A DNA stretch of 64,000 nucleotides from contig CAVEUM010000001.1 in the NCBI GenBank assembly GCA_963618735.1, positions 74,294 to 138,293 on the forward strand. The letters run 5' to 3'. This DNA is from CAKUFA01 sp963618735. GTDB lineage: Bacteria; Bacillota; Clostridia; Christensenellales; Aristaeellaceae. The first letter of the stretch is position 1. Each line of letters opens with the position of its first letter. Below the pieces are notes generated by a model, which did no database searches, had not been told where the DNA came from, and saw only the letters and a list, made by a program, of their open reading frames with translations. The position numbers and the translations under genes were made by a program. This document shows positions 58,824 through 64,000 of the stretch, in pieces.

Positions 58824-59531
58824 ATGAATATTGTTGATTACGCGATTCTGGCCGTCATAGGCCTGAGCCTGCTGATGGGCTTTTATCGCGGATTTGTCAG
58901 TACCGTGCTGAACACAGGCGGATGTCTGGTTTCTTTCGGCCTGTCCTTTGTGCTGTATCCCAAGCTGGCAGACGCTATCCAGAACAATGAAAATCTTCTC
59001 CGCACACTGATGCACTATACGGACGCATCCAGCCGCATTGGCGACCTGGAACTGGCCATCACCAACGTGGGTCAGTTGACAGCGGACAAAATCAGTGAAA
59101 TCATCAGCAAGGTGGAGTTGCCCGCGCCCTTTGACCAGCTGCTGCAATCCAACCTGGAGAATCAGGTGTATGCCGCCACGGGACTGACCTCTGTATCGGA
59201 CTACGTGAGCCAGACGATTCTGACGGCGTGCATCAATATTCTCTGCTTCATCGTCTGCTTTGTGGTGATCTTCCTGGTCTTTTCCATTGTGGCGAATTTC
59301 CTGCGGGCTGTGTTCCGTTTCCCGCTGCTGAAGCAGCTGGACTGGCTGGCAGGCGGCGTGCTGGGCTTTGCACGCGGCGTACTGATTTGCTATGTGGTGC
59401 TGGCAGTGGCGCCTATTATCCTGACCATGGTGCCTGTGCAGATGATCTCTGATTTGCTGAGCGAGAGCACCTTTGCGCCTTTCTTTAACAATGGCAGCAT
59501 GGTGCTGGCCATTATGAACGGCAGATTGTGA
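58824..59531 (+). CDS. CvpA family membrane protein
   Basis: 235 residues with four hydrophobic segments. 'VDYAILAVIGLSLLMGFYRG' at the N-terminus is the CvpA start, and the last hydrophobic stretch 'GGVLGFARGVLICYVVLAVA' is typical. CvpA was first linked to colicin V export and is now tied to envelope integrity in enterobacteria; the job in Firmicutes is unclear. Between the L,D-transpeptidase and a terminator. Confidence 0.84.
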   Translation: MNIVDYAILAVIGLSLLMGFYRGFVSTVLNTGGCLVSFGLSFVLYPKLADAIQNNENLLRTLMHYTDASSRIGDLELAITNVGQLTADKISEIISKVELPAPFDQLLQSNLENQVYAATGLTSVSDYVSQTILTACINILCFIVCFVVIFLVFSIVANFLRAVFRFPLLKQLDWLAGGVLGFARGVLICYVVLAVAPIILTMVPVQMISDLLSESTFAPFFNNGSMVLAIMNGRL

Positions 59532-59539
59532 CCCAAATG

Positions 59540-59566
59540 GAGCGGACTGCGGTTCGCTCTTTTTTC
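59540..59566 (+). terminator. Terminator after the CvpA-like gene
   Basis: Seven-pair stem GAGCGGA/TTCGCTC (one G-T) with a 6-base loop, then seven Ts. Confidence 0.85.
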
Positions 59567-59590
59567 TAAAGTGTGAATGGAGGATGGAAA

Positions 59591-62500
59591 ATGCGTAGGT
59601 TGACCAGATTTGTGGCATTGCTGCTGGCACTGATGCTTCCGCTGACGGCCATAGCAGATGCTACGCCCTCTGATATGACAACACCGGAGGCAACCAGGGA
59701 GGTTGTGCAGACGGAAGCACCGACAGCGGCTCCCGCAGCGGAGACGCCGACAACAGCACCTGAAGTGACGGAAGCTCCTGCAACAGAAGCTCCTGTTACA
59801 GAAACACCGACAACGGCGCCTGAAGTGACGGAAGCGCCTACGGAGGAACCTTCTGCGACGGAGGATCCTTCCATAACGGAAACAGAAGAACCCACGGAAA
59901 CTCCTGCGGCAGAAGAAACCGCAGAGCCAGAGGCAACGGAGGAAGCCTGGGACGAAAACCAGTGCGACCACGCCAATTTGAACTGCGCACAGGCTCCTGC
60001 CTGTGATGATCCCGCCTGTGAGCACCTGGGCACTGATGTGCATGGTATGACCATTCCTCTGTGCGCTAGGGGACGCTGGGTGCTGGATCGTGAAGACGAA
60101 CTGGAGCGCAGCGAAAGCGGCAACGGTATGCTCCGTGCAGCGGCACGTCCTGTGACCATTGACCTGGACAAGGGCGATGCGACCATTTACCGCAGCGGCA
60201 ATTATATCATTAAGGGAAATGCCCGCACGAACGCCAAACTGACCATTGCCGGCGAGCGTGTGGTGGTGCTGGACATGCGTGCAGCAGCACTGGACACCCT
60301 GACGGTTGGCAGCAAGTGCGTTGTGACGGTGCAAACCACCGCGCAGAATACCATTGGAGAATGGAAAATCGGTCAGGAGAGCCAGACGAAATTCACCTCT
60401 GGCGGTGCGGTGAAGATTGAAAAGGTAACCCGCCCGGAAACGGACGACAAGAGCAAGGTGACGATTACAGGCGGCAGTGTGGACGCGGCACTTACAGAGG
60501 CTGATGGACGTACCATGCTGACCCTTGCGGCACAGGGTGTAACGTCTGTTACGGTGGACGGGAAAAGTTACGCTGCTGACTGTGCAGATGATGACGGTTG
60601 CTTCTACCTGTGGCTGAGGAACCCCGGTGAGGGCATGACGTGGACCGCCGCTGTGGAGGGCACGAACCTGGCTGTGACCCGCCAAACAACCGATCATGGC
60701 AGCACCGCCACGGAGATTACCACTGGCCAGGTAACGGAAATCACAGCACCTGGTGTCTATCGCCTGAGCGGTCAGGTGGATGCCGCAACGCAGGTTAGGG
60801 TCAATGCATCCGGTGTGCATCTGATTCTGAGCGATGTGACCGCATCCACTGCGGATGCGCTGATCACCTCCGAGGAAGCGCTGACGCTGACCGCACAGGG
60901 AAATAGCGTGGTGAATGGTGTCCTCTTTGCAGGCAGCGGCAAGCTGACCATCAATGGCAGCGGCACCGTGACCGTGGAACAGGCGATCCCGGGCTATGGG
61001 ACAGTGGATGCACCTGTTCAGCTGAATCAGCAGAAGCTGACGGTTGACGGAACGGCCGCAACGCTGATGAAAACGGCAGACGGCAAGCTGCTTTTGCCGG
61101 AGCTGGAAGCGGGCAGGCGCTGGAACATTACCGGAGACGAGACTACCCTGGTTGCCGTCAGCGAAACGGTGAACGGCAACCATTATAACCTGAAGGATAC
61201 GCCCCAGGTGACCACGGACGCCGCGCAGTTCACCGTGGATGGCGCGGCAAGCAGAATCAGCGGTTCCATCACATCCGCAGCCAGCCAGGCTGAAGCAATC
61301 TTGCGGAATGTGCAGCTGACAGGCGGCAACGTGCTGAATGTTGCAGGCAATCTGACAGCGGAAATGACGGGAAACAATGAGCTCCTTGGCGGCGATGCCA
61401 TTCATCTGGAAGCAGGCGCGTCCCTGACGCTGAAAGCCACCAGCGGACGTACCGTGCTGGAGCAGACAGACCTGACGGGCATCACGCTGGAAGGCAATGT
61501 GCAGGTAACGCCTGAATCATCCATTCCGCATACCGCCATCATGGTGACGGATGGAGACGGCAATGCGGTTAACGGCAAGGATCTGACCTTGACGGTGAAC
61601 GGCACATCCTACCAGTTTACGACCCATGAAAACGGCATGATCTACCTGTGGGGACAGGGTGAGATGGACACCACCGACCTGGCCGCTACGGATGGAACCC
61701 ATGTGTATGCTGCGGCGATTGTGGGCGGAAGCGGCAAGGCTACGGAGCGCATCGATATTGAAAATGTTACCGTGACAGATGTGGACGCGGACACGATTCA
61801 TGTATCCTTCACGGCAGACGCAGGCACCACAGGCATCATGTACACGGTGGGGGACACGGCGGCGGACCTGTCGGATACCTACGTCCCTGAAGCTTTCTAC
61901 ATCACGGTATACGGCGGTCAGGCGGACATTGTGAATGTGAAGGCCGGACAGACGGTGACACTGCGAGTCGTGGCTGCGGCGGATGAGAACGCACCCTTCA
62001 CGGCGGATACGGTGGACGGCTTCTCCTTCAGCGAAGTGCAGACCATCAAGCATCGCGGCCTGTTCACGGTGGACGACGAGGAAGAGCTTGACCAGGAGTA
62101 CACGGGTAAAGCCTATAAGAATCCGATTACGCTGCCCAGGGGCGCGAAAATTGCCTACCAGGGAAAGAGCCTGAAGGACGGCATGCCTGTGAAGGTGGGC
62201 AGCTACACCATGAAGATCACCATTCCTGAGGGAAATGACACGTATCTTCCCGGTGTGTACGAGTTTGATTTCAAAATTACCAAAATCCCGCTGACCATCA
62301 TCCCCGATCCCAACCAGGAAAAGCTGGAAGGTGAGGACGATCCTGAGGAATTCACCTTCACAACGGACGGATTGATCAACAAGGACAAGGTGGAGGGCGT
62401 CCTGACCCGTGAAGAGGGCGAGGAGGCCGGAAACTACGCGTTCCTGCTGGATTTGCTATCAGCACCGGATTACTACGAGCTGCAGCTGGCGGAGGATGCC

Positions 62501-63436
62501 TATACCTTCACCATTGTCCCCATTGGCGATGATATCACCGGCGGTGGCGGCGAGGTGCTTCATCCTGTCAAGCAGACCATTGTGCGCAATGACAAGCGTG
62601 AAGTGTCCGTGGAGGTAAAGACCCAGGACAGCATCATCGTAACCCACAGCCGCTTTGGCCAGATCATCTTCTCTACAGAAGATAACCAGGCGCGTCCCTT
62701 CACCCCGTCCCTGAGCTGGAACAAAGAGACGGACGAGGTGCTGCTGCGCCTCCGCACAGAAGCTGAGCTGAACACCGATGGCGGCTATGTTACGGACAGA
62801 AGCGGCAAGCCTGTGTGGAGCGGCCGTTACCTGAGCATGGGCTGGGCAGGTCTCAGCCAGATGCACAAGGTGGGTGTGGATGCGATTAGCCTGAACTGCC
62901 ATGGCGCATCGGTGGTGCTCCGCCTTGAAGATCTGTTGAGTGAGAACATGATCGCCTACGCGAAGGAGCAGGGCGGAACATTGCAGAGCAGTTACTACCA
63001 TGTGACGATTGTGCCTGTGGAAGAGTCTGATCAAGCGGAGGAAGCGGCTGCGGTGGATGCTCTGTCTCCCCTGACTCGCGGCTGGCGCGTGTCCGTCACC
63101 CTGACGGTGAACCGTGTGGAAACAGACGTGACGGATTTGATTCCCAGCCTGCAGGTAACGGTAGACATGAAGGACACCAAAGAATTGCTTCAGAGCATGA
63201 ACAACTACAAGGAAGAAACCTTTGCCACGGATGTGGCGCTGTATGCGGTGGAAAAGACGGAGGATGGCTATGAATCCTCCGCACTGGAAAGCACCTTCGT
63301 GGAGCCCTTCATGCCTGAAGAGTTGAATGCGGTGGATTTCTCCGCGATCATGTATTCCAGAGATTACCTGGTCACTAGCGTTACCGCACCAATGCTGGTG
63401 ACGGTTTCCTGGGCGGGTAAAACGACAACCAAATAA
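59591..63436 (+). CDS. Large secreted protein with Thr/Glu/Pro linker, carbohydrate-binding-like and MBG-like domains
   Basis: 1281 residues from the ATG at 59591, 7 bases after GGAGG. A signal peptide (~1-23) ends 'TAIADA'. Residues ~30-120 are a Thr/Glu/Pro/Ala linker with near-repeats. Then a short Cys-rich piece ('CDHANLNC', 'PACDDPACEHLG', 'GMTIPLC'), and long beta-rich segments such as 'GVYRLSGQVDAATQVRVNAS' and 'LTLTAQGNSVVNGVLFAG' that resemble the DUF4353-type carbohydrate-binding fold. MBG-like modules follow ('EYTGKAYKNPITLPRGAKIA', 'GSYTMKITIPEGNDTYLPGV'). No LPxTG anchor. Likely a surface or secreted adhesin-like protein; no catalytic motif seen. The last ~250 residues are not recognised. 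Confidence 0.75.
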   Translation: MRRLTRFVALLLALMLPLTAIADATPSDMTTPEATREVVQTEAPTAAPAAETPTTAPEVTEAPATEAPVTETPTTAPEVTEAPTEEPSATEDPSITETEEPTETPAAEETAEPEATEEAWDENQCDHANLNCAQAPACDDPACEHLGTDVHGMTIPLCARGRWVLDREDELERSESGNGMLRAAARPVTIDLDKGDATIYRSGNYIIKGNARTNAKLTIAGERVVVLDMRAAALDTLTVGSKCVVTVQTTAQNTIGEWKIGQESQTKFTSGGAVKIEKVTRPETDDKSKVTITGGSVDAALTEADGRTMLTLAAQGVTSVTVDGKSYAADCADDDGCFYLWLRNPGEGMTWTAAVEGTNLAVTRQTTDHGSTATEITTGQVTEITAPGVYRLSGQVDAATQVRVNASGVHLILSDVTASTADALITSEEALTLTAQGNSVVNGVLFAGSGKLTINGSGTVTVEQAIPGYGTVDAPVQLNQQKLTVDGTAATLMKTADGKLLLPELEAGRRWNITGDETTLVAVSETVNGNHYNLKDTPQVTTDAAQFTVDGAASRISGSITSAASQAEAILRNVQLTGGNVLNVAGNLTAEMTGNNELLGGDAIHLEAGASLTLKATSGRTVLEQTDLTGITLEGNVQVTPESSIPHTAIMVTDGDGNAVNGKDLTLTVNGTSYQFTTHENGMIYLWGQGEMDTTDLAATDGTHVYAAAIVGGSGKATERIDIENVTVTDVDADTIHVSFTADAGTTGIMYTVGDTAADLSDTYVPEAFYITVYGGQADIVNVKAGQTVTLRVVAAADENAPFTADTVDGFSFSEVQTIKHRGLFTVDDEEELDQEYTGKAYKNPITLPRGAKIAYQGKSLKDGMPVKVGSYTMKITIPEGNDTYLPGVYEFDFKITKIPLTIIPDPNQEKLEGEDDPEEFTFTTDGLINKDKVEGVLTREEGEEAGNYAFLLDLLSAPDYYELQLAEDAYTFTIVPIGDDITGGGGEVLHPVKQTIVRNDKREVSVEVKTQDSIIVTHSRFGQIIFSTEDNQARPFTPSLSWNKETDEVLLRLRTEAELNTDGGYVTDRSGKPVWSGRYLSMGWAGLSQMHKVGVDAISLNCHGASVVLRLEDLLSENMIAYAKEQGGTLQSSYYHVTIVPVEESDQAEEAAAVDALSPLTRGWRVSVTLTVNRVETDVTDLIPSLQVTVDMKDTKELLQSMNNYKEETFATDVALYAVEKTEDGYESSALESTFVEPFMPEELNAVDFSAIMYSRDYLVTSVTAPMLVTVSWAGKTTTK
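59741..59839 (+). repeat. Imperfect coding repeat, 39-base units 60 bases apart
   Basis: Two copies of a 39-base unit (59741-59779 and 59801-59839) encode the identical 13 residues 'ETPTTAPEVTEAP'. The five base differences I count are all synonymous. Part of the Thr/Glu/Pro linker. Confidence 0.85.
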
Positions 63437-63443
63437 ACAAAAC

Positions 63444-63484
63444 ACCGGCAGACAGGACGAAAGCCTTGTCTGCCGGTACTTTTA
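63444..63484. terminator. Terminator between the large secreted protein and the esterase-like gene
   Basis: 13-pair stem ACCGGCAGACAGG / CCTTGTCTGCCGGT (one G-T pair), with a short loop, followed by ACTTTT on the plus strand; the minus-strand side gives GTGTTTTGTTTATTT. Can end both convergent genes. Confidence 0.85.
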
Positions 63485-63533
63485 TGGGGAAATGCGTGCC
63501 TGTGAAGTCGATGATGACAGGCGAGGAACGGTT

Positions 63534-64000
63534 TTACATTCTCCGCTCAATGTAGCGGATGAGCATGTCAATCCAAACGGCATTGTCAGGGTTGGATTTT
63601 TCAGGAACATTGGACGTCAGACGATTGCACAGAGACATGCCATGAGATCCCTTCTCAAAAACGTGCAGTTCAAAGGGAATCTTGCTGCGGCGCAGGGCGC
63701 AGACATATTGCAAAGAGTTTTCCACCGGGACGGCCGCATCCCCCTGCGTGTGCCACAAAAAGGCAGGGACGGTATCTGCAGTCACGCATTTTTCCAGCGA
63801 CAGGGCATCCAGCATTTCCTGCGGCGCACCATCGCCCAACAGGTGGTCGCGGCTGCCTTCGTGGGTAAACTCGCCCATGGTGACAACGGGGTAGCAGAGA
63901 AGTTGTGCATCAGGCCGCCAATCCACAGGTTCACCCATAACATGATGGAACAGCGGGTCATTCCACAGCGTGCCCAGGGTGCAGGCCAAGTGACCGCCGG
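63534..64000 (-). CDS. Alpha/beta hydrolase, acetyl-esterase-like (5' end outside window)
   Basis: About 155 C-terminal residues of an alpha/beta hydrolase; the frame is open through the right edge. The end of the visible part reads 'GGHLACTLG', the sequence after the nucleophile elbow Gly-x-Ser-x-Gly in BD-FAE/Aes-type esterases, so the Ser is just outside. The acid and base are in 'FLWHTQGDAAVPVENSLQYV' (Asp) and 'HVFEKGSHGMSL' (His). Known relatives remove acetyl or feruloyl groups from plant glycans. Substrate unknown. Confidence 0.85.
   Translation of the reverse strand, partial: GGHLACTLGTLWNDPLFHHVMGEPVDWRPDAQLLCYPVVTMGEFTHEGSRDHLLGDGAPQEMLDALSLEKCVTADTVPAFLWHTQGDAAVPVENSLQYVCALRRSKIPFELHVFEKGSHGMSLCNRLTSNVPEKSNPDNAVWIDMLIRYIERRM

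Overview
The window looks like a chromosomal segment of a Clostridia-type Firmicute. The GC content looks moderately high by eye. The strongest signs are the in-frame IspH-ribosomal protein S1 fusion, the block hutP-cmk-plsC-ispH/rpsA, a cdaA-cdaR (cyclic di-AMP) pair, a PcrA-LigA pair behind a YerC/TrpR-like regulator, and a complete V-type (Ntp) ATPase operon in place of an F-type one. Promoters with good -10 boxes, strong Shine-Dalgarno sites and many hairpin-plus-T-run terminators fit this. The order cannot be fixed from the sequence; Christensenellales/Oscillospirales-like lineages would fit. I see no prophage, insertion sequence, CRISPR array or rRNA.

Layout. 0-4 kb: the 3' part of a metal ABC permease, an unusual two-part glycosyltransferase-like protein, and a coupled pair (ATC-hydrolase-like and U32-like). 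4-11.5 kb, minus strand: a branched-chain amino acid importer (livJHMGF) and a polar amino acid importer, each with its own promoter and terminator, then the elongator and initiator Met tRNAs. 12-19.5 kb, plus strand: hutP, cmk, plsC, ispH-rpsA, thiN, purC, a secreted phosphodiester-glycosidase-like protein and a sugar nucleotidyltransferase. 19.5-25.5 kb, minus strand: purB, cdaA, cdaR, a membrane protein and an RsmF-like RNA methyltransferase. 25.7-35 kb, plus strand: yerC-like, pcrA, ligA, a hot-dog thioesterase, then a tightly coupled alr / M20 peptidase / dppA / ldcA operon for D-amino acids and murein peptides. 35-44.6 kb: upp behind a leader with an intrinsic terminator, then ntp F-I-K-E-C-G-A-B-D, whose rotor subunit keeps the Na+-binding residues known from Enterococcus hirae. 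44.6-47.5 kb: nitroreductase and sirtuin (minus strand) and several small genes. 47.5-64 kb: a surface and repair region with a Big2-domain secreted protein, a class A PBP, a PD-(D/E)XK-like protein, a SNF2 helicase, endonuclease IV, a Nudix-HAD fusion, an L,D-transpeptidase, a CvpA-like protein, a 1281-residue secreted protein and a cut-off esterase.

How the genes fit together. Much of the content is cell-envelope upkeep: PBP, L,D-transpeptidase, alanine racemase, murein-peptide salvage and c-di-AMP synthesis. The rest is mainly nutrient import, nucleotide metabolism (cmk, purC, purB, upp) and DNA repair (pcrA, ligA, nfo, SNF2). No clear defence or mobile system is visible. The best candidates for something undescribed are the PD-(D/E)XK-like / SNF2 / Nfo / Nudix-HAD cluster coupled to a PBP gene, the bipartite glycosyltransferase-like protein, and the ATC-hydrolase-like / U32-like pair. 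Functional calls rest on motif recognition by eye. No database search was run.
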